7,763 bases of DNA from JBILVQ01 sp044370375 (GTDB lineage: Bacteria; Bacteroidota; Bacteroidia; UBA4408): positions 1-7,763 of the forward strand of contig JBILVQ010000144.1 of the NCBI GenBank assembly GCA_044370375.1, in the 5' to 3' direction. Below the pieces are notes generated by a model. It did no database searches, was not told the origin of the DNA, and was given only the letters and a program-made list of their open reading frames with translations. Of the stretch, positions 1 to 7,099 are shown piece after piece (positions within the stretch are counted from its first letter, which is position 1; each line of letters starts with the position of its first letter). Position numbers and translations under genes: made by a program.

Positions 1-1
1 C

Positions 2-1939
2 GGAAATATTTCTAACACGGGCCCTTATTGCGAAGGCGCAAATATTTCTCTGTCTTCTTCAGGAGGTACTGGTTATTCATGGAGCGGCCCTAATGGTTAT
101 TCGAGTTTGTTGCAAAATCCGGTCATCAATAATTGTGTTGTGGGTGATGGGGGTTCATACTCGGTGTTGATTACCGATAATAATAATTGTTCTGTTACAC
201 TCACAAGCATTGTGGTTGTAAACCCAACCCCGGTTGTTACTTGTACGAACACCGGACCTTATTGTTTGGGCAATACCCTTCAGTTAAATGCAAGTGGAGG
301 TAGTAATTATTCCTGGACTGGTCCGCTTGGCTTCAACGCCAATGTTCAAAATCCAAGCATCAGCAATGTTGCACTTACCCATGCAGGAAACTATTCCGTG
401 TTGGTAACGGATGCAGCAGGTTGCACCAATACAGCGCTCACCAATGTTTCTGTTAATACGTCCTTGCCGCTTGTGGTTGGTTATTCGGGTCAGGTTTGTG
501 AAGGGCAGAATGTTACGTTAAATGCTACCTTTTATGCGGGTGGGGTATATGCATGGACAGGTCCGGGAGGATACAACAATTCAACGCAGAACCCTACCTT
601 AAATGGGGTTGTGGCTTCGCAAGGTGGTCAGTATGATTTAACAGTAACAGCAGGCGGTTGTGTTGGAAATGCATCTGTTATTGTTTCTATTTTAAGTGCA
701 CCGATTCCAACGGCAAGTAATGTGGGGCCATATTGTGAAGGCGATTTAATTCAGCTATCCTCAGGTGGCGGAAGCGCCTACAATTGGTCGGGTCCTGCGG
801 GATTTAATTCTGTGCTTCAGAATCCGGTCATCAATAGCGGAGCTCCTATGAATGCAGGCATTTATAATGTTACGGTTACTGGAGCCAATAGTTGCACCGC
901 AGTTGCATCCACTAGTGTAATTGTTAATCCAGAACCGACTGTTGTTTTGCAGAGCAATAGTCCTTATTGTGAAGGTTCCAATGTGCAATTAAGTGCCAAT
1001 GGGGGTGTTCAATACCAATGGACTGGTCCGAATGGCTTCTCATCGAATGCTTCTGATGCCATTATTTCAGGGATTGCTGTGAATGAGGGAGGACCTTATA
1101 CGGTTGTTGTTACCGATGGTATTGGTTGCACCGCAGATGCCACGGTAAACGTTGTTGTCAATCCCTTACCAACTCCACTTTTCGCAAGTAACGTGGTTGA
1201 AGGCTGTGAACCACTATGTGTTCAGTTTTCTGATTTAAGCAGCGCAGGATCAGCTATAGTTCAATGGGGGTGGAGGGCCAATGGGCAGCTGATTTCTGAG
1301 GAACAAGGGCCATCTCCTTGCTTTTACGGGGCGGGTTTTTACGAAATTGGTTTAACCGTTACAGATGCAAACGGGTGTTCAACCACATCAAGTATTGTAG
1401 ATTATTTGCATGTAGAAACCAGACCAAGGGCTAACTTTACGGTTGACCGTGAAGTAGCTCCGGAATCAGATCCAGTGGTTAATTTCGAAAACATTTCTAT
1501 TGGCGGAGTAGTTTATGAATGGGACTTTGCTGATGGAAGCTTAGGCACAGGAAGCAGCGTAAGCCATCGTTTTCCTGGAGAGGGAAAATATTGTGTTAAG
1601 ATGATAGCAAGAACAGAATCCGGTTGTGAAGATGATCATGAAATTTGTATTGAAATTGAGCCTGATTTTTTTGTATTCGTACCCAATACATTTTCTCCCA
1701 ACGGAGATTTGTTGAATGATGAATTTGTTGTGAAGGGATCAGGCATTGAGGAACTAAGCCTTGAAATTTATAATCGCTGGGGAGATAAAATAACCTCGAT
1801 TAATGAGCCAGGAGTTGGGTGGAATGGGATGTATTCTGGCCGCAATGCAGAGCAGGGCACCTATGTTTATCTTTTGAAAGTAAAGTCTGCATCGGGTAAA
1901 AAAGCAGAGTATACCGGACAAGTAAATCTGGTTCGTTAA
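2..1939 (+). CDS. T9SS-secreted, Ig-like/PKD repeat surface protein with type B sorting domain (5' truncated)
   Basis: The reading frame is open from the first full codon at position 2, so the gene starts outside the window; 645 residues are visible. A TTG at 107 is only an internal Leu codon in a repeat. Domains in order: five tandem Ig-like units (about residues 5-395) with the pattern YCEG...Y.W[ST]GP.G...NP.I, like the Ig_7 domains found in Bacteroidota surface proteins; a PKD-like domain (about 396-473); a second PKD-like domain (about 474-555, with WDFADG); and a C-terminal domain (about 557-645) with VPNTFSPNGD, IYNRWG and GTYVYLLKV. That last domain is the gliding-motility-associated/CHU_C type B signal for the type IX secretion system, so the product should cross the outer membrane and be anchored at the surface or released. 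Adhesion or matrix contact is inferred from the repeats; no catalytic domain is visible. The stop is 4 nt from the convergent UbiA-family gene. Family assignment is firm; the biological role is unknown. Confidence 0.93.
   Translation, partial: GNISNTGPYCEGANISLSSSGGTGYSWSGPNGYSSLLQNPVINNCVVGDGGSYSVLITDNNNCSVTLTSIVVVNPTPVVTCTNTGPYCLGNTLQLNASGGSNYSWTGPLGFNANVQNPSISNVALTHAGNYSVLVTDAAGCTNTALTNVSVNTSLPLVVGYSGQVCEGQNVTLNATFYAGGVYAWTGPGGYNNSTQNPTLNGVVASQGGQYDLTVTAGGCVGNASVIVSILSAPIPTASNVGPYCEGDLIQLSSGGGSAYNWSGPAGFNSVLQNPVINSGAPMNAGIYNVTVTGANSCTAVASTSVIVNPEPTVVLQSNSPYCEGSNVQLSANGGVQYQWTGPNGFSSNASDAIISGIAVNEGGPYTVVVTDGIGCTADATVNVVVNPLPTPLFASNVVEGCEPLCVQFSDLSSAGSAIVQWGWRANGQLISEEQGPSPCFYGAGFYEIGLTVTDANGCSTTSSIVDYLHVETRPRANFTVDREVAPESDPVVNFENISIGGVVYEWDFADGSLGTGSSVSHRFPGEGKYCVKMIARTESGCEDDHEICIEIEPDFFVFVPNTFSPNGDLLNDEFVVKGSGIEELSLEIYNRWGDKITSINEPGVGWNGMYSGRNAEQGTYVYLLKVKSASGKKAEYTGQVNLVR
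14..1186 (+). repeat. Five tandem Ig-like coding repeats, about 234 nt (78 aa) each
   Basis: Units start at 14, 248, 482, 719 and 953, with lengths 234, 234, 237, 234 and 234 nt, all in frame. Each has a Cys near its start (codons at 29, 263, 497, 734, 968) in a [PQ][YV]C.G context, a central Y.W[ST]GP.G motif and a second Cys after a TVTD-like strand. The two Cys are 53 residues apart in units 1, 2, 4 and 5, and 54 in unit 3, which fits one disulfide or paired position per domain. Unit 3 is the most divergent (QVCEG, GGYNN, one extra residue). Units 1 and 4 share a perfect 16-nt stretch (116-131 and 821-836). The few codons before unit 1 look like the tail of another unit, so the array probably continues upstream of the window. 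Confidence 0.9.
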
Positions 1940-1943
1940 GGGT

Positions 1944-2918
1944 TTAAAAGATTTGGCCCAGCAACAGATATTTAAAAACAAGAGCATAGCCTACTCCGGC
2001 AAGCATGATTAATTTTTGCATTCGGCTTGCCAGATGTAAATCTCGGGATGTATTTGCGGCGGATACTTTTATCATTAAGGCCACAGAGGGTAATTGCAGA
2101 AAGGTTAAAAAATAGGCAAATGAAATATGGTCTTTGTCTTGAAATTGCTGTGACATAATCAATCCCAAGAGGATCATGGTAATTAATACAAGGCCAATGG
2201 TAACTGCCTTTGACACTTTCAATCCCCAAACAATGGGCATTGTTTCGCAGCCAAATTTTTCGTCACCTTCAACATCTTCCATGTCTTTGATAATTTCTCT
2301 TACCAGGGTTGTAATAAATGCGAATCCAGCATATCCACCCACAAAAATCATGATGTGGTTGAAATTTAAATTCATGTCGGCAAGCATTATTCTGTATGCT
2401 GAAATGAGCGGTGGAATTTCGAAGAGAAGAACGGTAAAAGGTACCATTGCAGTGAGCAATGCAATGAGTAAGTTTCCAGCCAATAATCTTTTTTTAAAGT
2501 CGGTGCTGTAAAACCAAAGTAAGCCGGTTGAAAAAAGTTGAATGAGTCCAAGCTTAATAACCCCAATTTGATAGGCAACCCAAAAACCAAGCGCTACGCC
2601 CAAAACATTGAGAATAGTATGCGTAAGCATTGCTTGCCTGCGGCTGATAGTTTTACCAACCACAACATGTTGCGGCTTATTAATTCTATCTATGTTATTA
2701 TCGAAATAATCATTGATTACATAACCTGCAGCAGCAATCAGGAGGGTGCTTACCATGAGCATGAGAAAGTGAAAGGTTGATAATTCAAGTTTCATTCCAA
2801 TGTTCATGTATTCTATCATGGGTTGAATAATTCCATAGCGCACCACCCATTGTGTAAGTGCAATTATGGCAAGATTAGACCACCTGATTAATTTAAACCA
2901 ACTTAATAAAGTATTCAT
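1944..2918 (-). CDS. UbiA-family membrane prenyltransferase, (di)geranylgeranylglyceryl-phosphate synthase-like
   Basis: An integral membrane enzyme that should transfer a polyprenyl group from its diphosphate to an acceptor. The product is 324 residues, normal for UbiA proteins, with about eight to nine hydrophobic segments. The first Asp-rich motif, NDYFDNNID (residues 69-77, followed by RINKP), and the second, KDMEDVEGD (211-219), are both intact; they bind the Mg-diphosphate of the prenyl donor. The second motif and its surroundings resemble Bacteroidota proteins annotated as geranylgeranylglycerol-phosphate geranylgeranyltransferase, a relative of the archaeal ether-lipid enzyme. The true acceptor is not provable from sequence; menaquinone (MenA) or heme (CtaB) roles are less likely given the motif context and neighbours. 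The ATG at 2918 lies 14 nt after the KdsC-like stop, with an AT-rich leader and no Shine-Dalgarno. It is the last gene of the - strand cluster. Family certain, substrate uncertain. Confidence 0.9.
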   Translation of the reverse strand: MNTLLSWFKLIRWSNLAIIALTQWVVRYGIIQPMIEYMNIGMKLELSTFHFLMLMVSTLLIAAAGYVINDYFDNNIDRINKPQHVVVGKTISRRQAMLTHTILNVLGVALGFWVAYQIGVIKLGLIQLFSTGLLWFYSTDFKKRLLAGNLLIALLTAMVPFTVLLFEIPPLISAYRIMLADMNLNFNHIMIFVGGYAGFAFITTLVREIIKDMEDVEGDEKFGCETMPIVWGLKVSKAVTIGLVLITMILLGLIMSQQFQDKDHISFAYFLTFLQLPSVALMIKVSAANTSRDLHLASRMQKLIMLAGVGYALVFKYLLLGQIF

Positions 2919-2932
2919 TTATTGTAAGTTTA

Positions 2933-3454
2933 TTACCAGGAGAATGCTTCTTTTTGCATCCATTTTTCCTGCACTTTTAGCAATTGTTCAATAACATCTC
3001 TCACACATCCTTTTCCACCGGGGAAGCGAGAAACATAGTGGCAAATTTCCTTTATCTCCGTTGCTGCATCCGCAGGGCAGGCAGCGGTTCCCACCCATTG
3101 CATGCAATGTAAATCAGGAATATCGTCACCCATGTATAAAACCTCGTGGGCTAAAAAATTATTTTCTGCACAATAAGATTGCAACAAAGGTAATTTGGTA
3201 CCGGCTCCCATCATAACATCGCGGATGCCAAGTCTATTGAGGCGGGTAAGTACGCCCTGAGAACTTCCACCGCTGATAATTAAAATGTTAAGTCCGGTTT
3301 TTACAGCCAGTTGAAGGGCATAACCATCTTTGATGTTCATGGTTCTTACTTGGTCACCATTTTCGGAGCAGAAAACACTTCCATCTGTAAGCACGCCATC
3401 TACATCAAGTGCAAGAATTTTAATGTCTCTAAGTTTTTCTTTAAAATTTTTCAT
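2933..3454 (-). CDS. kdsC: KdsC-type HAD phosphatase (3-deoxy-manno-octulosonate-8-phosphate phosphatase family)
   Basis: A small cytoplasmic HAD hydrolase of the capless C0 type, which removes phosphate from keto-sugar acids such as KDO-8-phosphate on the way to lipopolysaccharide, or KDN-9-phosphate in some Bacteroidota. With the ATG at 3454 it has 173 residues, typical for KdsC. Motif I is DVDGVLTDG (17-25; D17 nucleophile, D19 acid/base). Motif II is the Ser of ISGG (S61). Lys 87 lies in GAGTK, and motif IV is MGDDIPDL (108-115). The tail FPGGKGCVRDVIEQLL (144-159) matches the C-terminal segment that shapes the KdsC active site. A TTG at 3472 would add six residues and overlap the upstream gene; the ATG, one nt after that gene's stop, is preferred. 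Residues after motif II (SGGSSQG) differ from the E. coli SGRK form, so KDO-8-P versus KDN-9-P is open. No kdsA, kdsB or kdsD lies nearby. Confidence 0.9.
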   Translation of the reverse strand: MKNFKEKLRDIKILALDVDGVLTDGSVFCSENGDQVRTMNIKDGYALQLAVKTGLNILIISGGSSQGVLTRLNRLGIRDVMMGAGTKLPLLQSYCAENNFLAHEVLYMGDDIPDLHCMQWVGTAACPADAATEIKEICHYVSRFPGGKGCVRDVIEQLLKVQEKWMQKEAFSW

Positions 3455-3455
3455 T

Positions 3456-4253
3456 TTACTTGTTTGTTGCAATATCTTCGGAGATGAGTTTGTAAATCTG
3501 TTGCTTTAGCCTATCTGATGCAAGGAGGTCGAGATGTTTTTGAATAATGGCAGCATCTTTTCTTTTTGCCGGACCGGTTTGCAGATGGGCTGGGTCAAGA
3601 TGAGTGCTTAAGGCTTTGTCAACTGTTTTTTGAATAAGCGGATGCAGCAGGTTAAAAGGTATTTGATGATGGTCACATATTTTGTAAGCAACCGACCACA
3701 AATGATTGGTAAAATTACAGGCAAAAACTGCGGCAAGGTGAAGCGAAAGTCTTTGCTCAGAGTTCATTGAAGAAGGTGTGGCCGACATGTTTATTGCCAG
3801 ACTGATTAAATCCTTTTCAGGGATTCCGTCGGCTTCAATCAATACAGGAATATTATTCCAATTGGAAGGAATGTTTTTCGAAAAAGTTTGTAAGGGATAA
3901 AAAACGGCCGCCTTGGTGTTGTTGTTTTGCAAAACTTGAAGCGCAGTACTTCCTGAGCAATGAACCAGGCAAGTATTCAGGTGTTGGAACAAAGCAGCAG
4001 TAGGAATAATAGCGGAATCATCGGTACAGATAAAAACGAAATCAGGAGTTTCGGTTATTTCTGAAGGATGCGTAAAGACGTTTCCTTTTTTAATTTGAGA
4101 AAGTTGCCAACTGTTTTCAGGATTTCGGTTCCAATAGGATACATCGATATGGGTTAAGTTTTTCCATGCATGGCAAAGGTTCCATGCAAGATTTCCTGCA
4201 CCGGCTAGAGTAATGCTTAGTTTTTCTTTTGAATAATGAGCCTTACTCTCCAT
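3456..4253 (-). CDS. Rossmann-like plus DUF2520 domain protein
   Basis: A 265-residue cytoplasmic protein with an N-terminal NAD(P)-type Rossmann fold (about 11-125) and a C-terminal all-helical DUF2520 domain (about 130-260), an arrangement related to pyrroline-5-carboxylate reductase and 6-phosphogluconate-dehydrogenase-like enzymes. Visible landmarks are the glycine-rich loop GAGNLAWNL (18-26), FVFICTDDSAI (72-82), HCSGS (98-102), YPLQTFS (119-125), the helix LAAVFACNFTNHL (173-185) and TGPAKRKD (226-233), the last three being signatures of the DUF2520 family. No reaction is established; an oxidoreductase role is inferred from the fold only. The ATG at 4253 is 6 nt past the ccmF stop, and the stop is one nt before the phosphatase ATG, so translation is probably coupled. 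The same DUF2520–KdsC–UbiA order is common in Bacteroidota, which suggests a shared process rather than chance. Confidence 0.88.
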   Translation of the reverse strand: MESKAHYSKEKLSITLAGAGNLAWNLCHAWKNLTHIDVSYWNRNPENSWQLSQIKKGNVFTHPSEITETPDFVFICTDDSAIIPTAALFQHLNTCLVHCSGSTALQVLQNNNTKAAVFYPLQTFSKNIPSNWNNIPVLIEADGIPEKDLISLAINMSATPSSMNSEQRLSLHLAAVFACNFTNHLWSVAYKICDHHQIPFNLLHPLIQKTVDKALSTHLDPAHLQTGPAKRKDAAIIQKHLDLLASDRLKQQIYKLISEDIATNK

Positions 4254-4259
4254 GAATGA

Positions 4260-6692
4260 TCAGGCAGGTTGTTTATTGTTTATTTTTACCCTGTGCACAA
4301 TAGCCACGGCAGTTCCAACCACCATCAGCAGGCAACCCATCCAAAGTAAATTTATCCAAGGAAAAATAATGGCTTTTAGAATAATGAAGTCTTTGCTTTT
4401 TTTGTCTTTTTCTGAAATAAGCAGATTTATTTTTCCTGTTTCGGGATCAATAGAGGTAAAAGAAAATTTAATTTCCTCCTCTTGGTTAATTACATCTACG
4501 GGAACAATCATGTTTTCACGAATCGAGAAAACAGGTTGGGCATAACTTACTTTTCCGTTGGGGGTAAGTATTTTTATTTTTGCTGCTACAGCAAGATCGC
4601 CTTGCTTCAAGTTTAGGTCTGATTGGTCAAATTCTTTTATCAAACCTTCTAAAACCAACATTGCTCCACTGGTAAAAACAGTATCTCCGGCTTGTAGGGT
4701 ATAATCTTTTTTAATGGGGAAGCCTTCATCTATGTGTTGGTCTTCGGTAGAAAGTTCTGCGTAAGCGATATGGGTGTAAACATCTTTATGTAGAAAATGA
4801 CGGGTGTCGGGTTCTGCCGTATTGCCCATCCGTGGGTTGGTTTGCACAATAGGGCTCAACATAAATTCATGTTGTAATTTGCCGGAGGGATCTTTTGAGA
4901 AATAGTCGATGTTAAAATAATGATTCACACCTTCAATCTTTTTTCCTTTGTAGGTGAGGAAATAATCACCCATTTGAACGGTGTCATTTTTTACCAACAT
5001 GATATGCTCCATGTTGTTGAAGTCTTTGCCTAGTTTACTTACATCGTAACCGGAAGTGTTTTGTGAAATAACATTGCTTTTTCCGGTGGCAATTAAAGCA
5101 CCCAGAATAAGCATGGCGAATCCTGCATGTGCAAGAGAGGGACCGGTTTTGCTCCATTTTCCCTTTTGTGAAATTAGGGCAAAATCAAGATTTGAAAGAA
5201 AGGCGAAAACGGAGGAGAGCAGAAGGGCAATAAGGAAAACGTTTGTTATTTCAAGTGCCCAGCAAGACAAGGCGGAAAATAAAACCGATAAAAACAAGGA
5301 ACGTTTAATCTTGCTGTAGAAATCTGGCATTGCGGTTCCTTTGTATTTAAAAAACTGTGCAATGGCCATGCCGGTTAGAACAAGAATTGTGAAGGGAATT
5401 TGCCAAGAATTATAATGCTCTACCGGATTGGTTGGCGGTGCAAGATTCAGGGAAAAGACTTTATTAATAACGGGAATGGAGGTTGTAAAAATTATTTGGA
5501 AGGAAGAGACCAAAAGTATCAAGGAACCAATGAACATCCAGAATTCTCTAGAAGTTGAATTATCGTCTGTTTGTCCTTCAGCAATTTTTTTTCTTTGAAT
5601 AATAATTAAAACAATACTCAACACCACATAGAAAAGGAGGTAAACCAATAGCTGTCCGGACATACCCAAATCTGTAAATGCATGCACAGAGCTTTTGCCC
5701 AGGATGCCGCTTCTGGTTAGGAAAGTGGAGTATAAAACAAGGATAAAAGATAGTAGGGTAAAAGCGATGGATGTAAACAATGATTGTCCGCGGTTTTTAT
5801 AGATCAGCATTAGGTGTCCGGCCCCAACAAGAATAATCCATGGAACAAGGGATGAATTTTCTACGGGATCCCAGGCCCAGAACCCGCCAAAGCTAAGCGA
5901 CTCATAAGCCCAAGCACCGCCCATTAACACACCGGTACCCAAAATAAGTACACCAAAGAAAGTCCAAGGTAAAGCGGGTTTGGTCCATTCTTTAAGCTGC
6001 CCGGTAATCAGGCCGGCCATGGCATAGGCAAAAGGGATGAGTGTTGAGGCAAACCCGAGAAAGAGGGTAGGAGGATGAATGGTCATCCAATAATTTCGCA
6101 ACAAAGGATTAAGTCCTCTGCCGTCAAGGCTTTTAAGGTAATCTGCAACTTTGGTCCAGGGAAGGTCAGCAAAATCAGGGTGTTCGCGCAATAGCATAAA
6201 AGGGTTGCTGCCGAGTTTGTAGCCAAGAACAAAAACGCCTAAGAGCATAGAGCTCAGGAAAATCTGCACACTTGTAAAGACGCCCATGACAGGAGCTTCC
6301 CATTTTCTAGCGGTAAAGATGAGCACAGTGCCGAGGATTGCGTGCCACAACATCCAGAGGAGAAAACTACCTTCTTGACCTTCCCAAAAACAGGAAAACA
6401 TATAGCGAACAGGTAGGTCGCGCGAGGAATGTTGCCATGCGTATTGGTATTCGAAATAATGATTTAGAATGATGTAAAAAAGGGTTCCAACAATCCCAAC
6501 AACGGCCAGGGCATGAATAAAGAAAGCGTTTCGGCCTAATTTACGCCATGAATGCTTGATGGAATCTTCGCCAAAGGAGGCAAACAAGTAGGCAATCGTT
6601 GAAAGAATTGCGCTGGTAAAGGCAAGGATGATAAAAAAATTACCAAGTTGACCGGGAAGCAGGTGTTCGCCTACATATTGAATTTCTTTCAT
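4260..6692 (-). CDS. ccmF: Cytochrome c maturation heme lyase CcmF (CcsA/CcmF family)
   Basis: A polytopic inner-membrane protein that takes heme from CcmE and attaches it to the CxxCH motif of apocytochrome c at the periplasmic face. It has 810 residues. Signatures in order: CFWEGQEGSFLLW (101-113), NPLLRNYWMTIHPP (195-208), the WWD heme-handling domain (about 259-285, with FGGFWAWDPVENSS at 268-281), TRSGILGKSSVHAF (326-339) and LAHAGF (520-525). Four His match in order and spacing the heme-ligand His of E. coli CcmF (173, 261, 303, 491): H206, H293, H337 and H522. After H522 comes a soluble, presumably periplasmic region (about 540-768), then a last membrane helix (about 773-798). That region makes the protein clearly longer than E. 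coli CcmF (647 residues). The ATG at 6692 is preferred, 17 nt after the ccmE stop; an in-frame TTG at 6698 would add two residues and has an AAGG about 9 nt upstream, so it cannot be excluded. Confidence 0.95.
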   Translation of the reverse strand: MKEIQYVGEHLLPGQLGNFFIILAFTSAILSTIAYLFASFGEDSIKHSWRKLGRNAFFIHALAVVGIVGTLFYIILNHYFEYQYAWQHSSRDLPVRYMFSCFWEGQEGSFLLWMLWHAILGTVLIFTARKWEAPVMGVFTSVQIFLSSMLLGVFVLGYKLGSNPFMLLREHPDFADLPWTKVADYLKSLDGRGLNPLLRNYWMTIHPPTLFLGFASTLIPFAYAMAGLITGQLKEWTKPALPWTFFGVLILGTGVLMGGAWAYESLSFGGFWAWDPVENSSLVPWIILVGAGHLMLIYKNRGQSLFTSIAFTLLSFILVLYSTFLTRSGILGKSSVHAFTDLGMSGQLLVYLLFYVVLSIVLIIIQRKKIAEGQTDDNSTSREFWMFIGSLILLVSSFQIIFTTSIPVINKVFSLNLAPPTNPVEHYNSWQIPFTILVLTGMAIAQFFKYKGTAMPDFYSKIKRSLFLSVLFSALSCWALEITNVFLIALLLSSVFAFLSNLDFALISQKGKWSKTGPSLAHAGFAMLILGALIATGKSNVISQNTSGYDVSKLGKDFNNMEHIMLVKNDTVQMGDYFLTYKGKKIEGVNHYFNIDYFSKDPSGKLQHEFMLSPIVQTNPRMGNTAEPDTRHFLHKDVYTHIAYAELSTEDQHIDEGFPIKKDYTLQAGDTVFTSGAMLVLEGLIKEFDQSDLNLKQGDLAVAAKIKILTPNGKVSYAQPVFSIRENMIVPVDVINQEEEIKFSFTSIDPETGKINLLISEKDKKSKDFIILKAIIFPWINLLWMGCLLMVVGTAVAIVHRVKINNKQPA

Positions 6693-6709
6693 TGGCAATT
6701 GTTTGAACC

Positions 6710-7099
6710 TTATTGTAAAACAGGCTCTTCGGTATTTTTATATTTAGAGGGGCACTTCATGAGGATTTTATCGGCCATGAAAACCGTGTCTTTAGCTTCG
6801 CCAGTAATTACAATTTGTTCAGACATTTCGAAGTCTTGTGGTTTTGGGCCTTTGTACATCACCCATTTTTCTATCCCTTCATTGTCGGTAAGGTAGAAGG
6901 AGAAAAGGTTGGCATTTTTTTCAGGTTCATAAACAAAGGCTTTAGATTTGTCGGCCTTGCCAACCACATGATATTCTCTTCCCTGGTTATTAAAAGCAGT
7001 AGAAAAGTTGGCATAGGTACTAGAATCGGCCAGGGTTCCCATGATTGCTCCGATGGAGACGGCAATCAAAACGATGATGATGATATGGTTTTTTTTCAT
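6710..7099 (-). CDS. ccmE: Periplasmic heme chaperone CcmE, Cys-type (CxxxY)
   Basis: CcmE receives heme from CcmC/CcmD in the periplasm, holds it covalently and delivers it to CcmF. The product has 129 residues: a short basic N-terminus, one uncleaved membrane anchor (about 5-24) and a small soluble domain of the OB-fold type (about 40-115), with YHVVGKA, FSFYLTDNEG, VMYKGPKPQDF and QIVITGEA as expected strands. The heme-binding motif reads KCPSKY (115-120): C116 stands where the classical enzyme has the heme-attaching His (H130 in E. coli, HxxxY), and Y120 is kept. Cys-type CcmE is known from archaea and some sulfate reducers. Its ATG overlaps the stop of the upstream ccmD-like gene by 4 nt (ATGA), a sign of translational coupling, and ccmF follows directly. 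Identity is secured by fold pattern, motif position and neighbours. Confidence 0.93.
   Translation of the reverse strand: MKKNHIIIIVLIAVSIGAIMGTLADSSTYANFSTAFNNQGREYHVVGKADKSKAFVYEPEKNANLFSFYLTDNEGIEKWVMYKGPKPQDFEMSEQIVITGEAKDTVFMADKILMKCPSKYKNTEEPVLQ

Noticed and set aside
107..109. TTG as the start of the surface protein gene
   Set aside because: The same frame is open back to position 2 and encodes a matching Ig-like unit (NTGPYCEG), so 107 is an internal Leu codon and the gene is truncated by the window edge.
761..988. - strand open frame within the repeat array, and others at 1754-1987, 1972-2229, 2387-2590 and 6871-7065
   Set aside because: They are alternative frames within real genes, with compositions expected of shadows and no independent start context.
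14..1186. Regular repeats as a CRISPR array or non-coding satellite
   Set aside because: The 234-nt period is a multiple of three, the units are divergent at the DNA level but conserved as protein, and the frame is unbroken.
1913..1932. Possible hairpin (6-bp stem at 1913-1918/1927-1932, one G-U pair, 8-nt loop) as a terminator
   Set aside because: The stem is short, lies inside the coding region and is not followed by a T-run; it is within what chance would give.
3455..3472. TTG start at 3472 for the KdsC-like gene
   Set aside because: It would add six residues unlike the family N-terminus and overlap the upstream gene by 17 nt; the ATG at 3454 sits one nt past that gene's stop and gives a normal KdsC length.
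4252..4545. + strand open frame opposite the 3' end of ccmF, and similar + strand frames at 2176-2511, 2538-2780, 5056-5319, 6648-6896 and 6815-7168
   Set aside because: All lie antisense to well-supported genes, show no family motifs, and are low-complexity shadows of membrane-protein codons.
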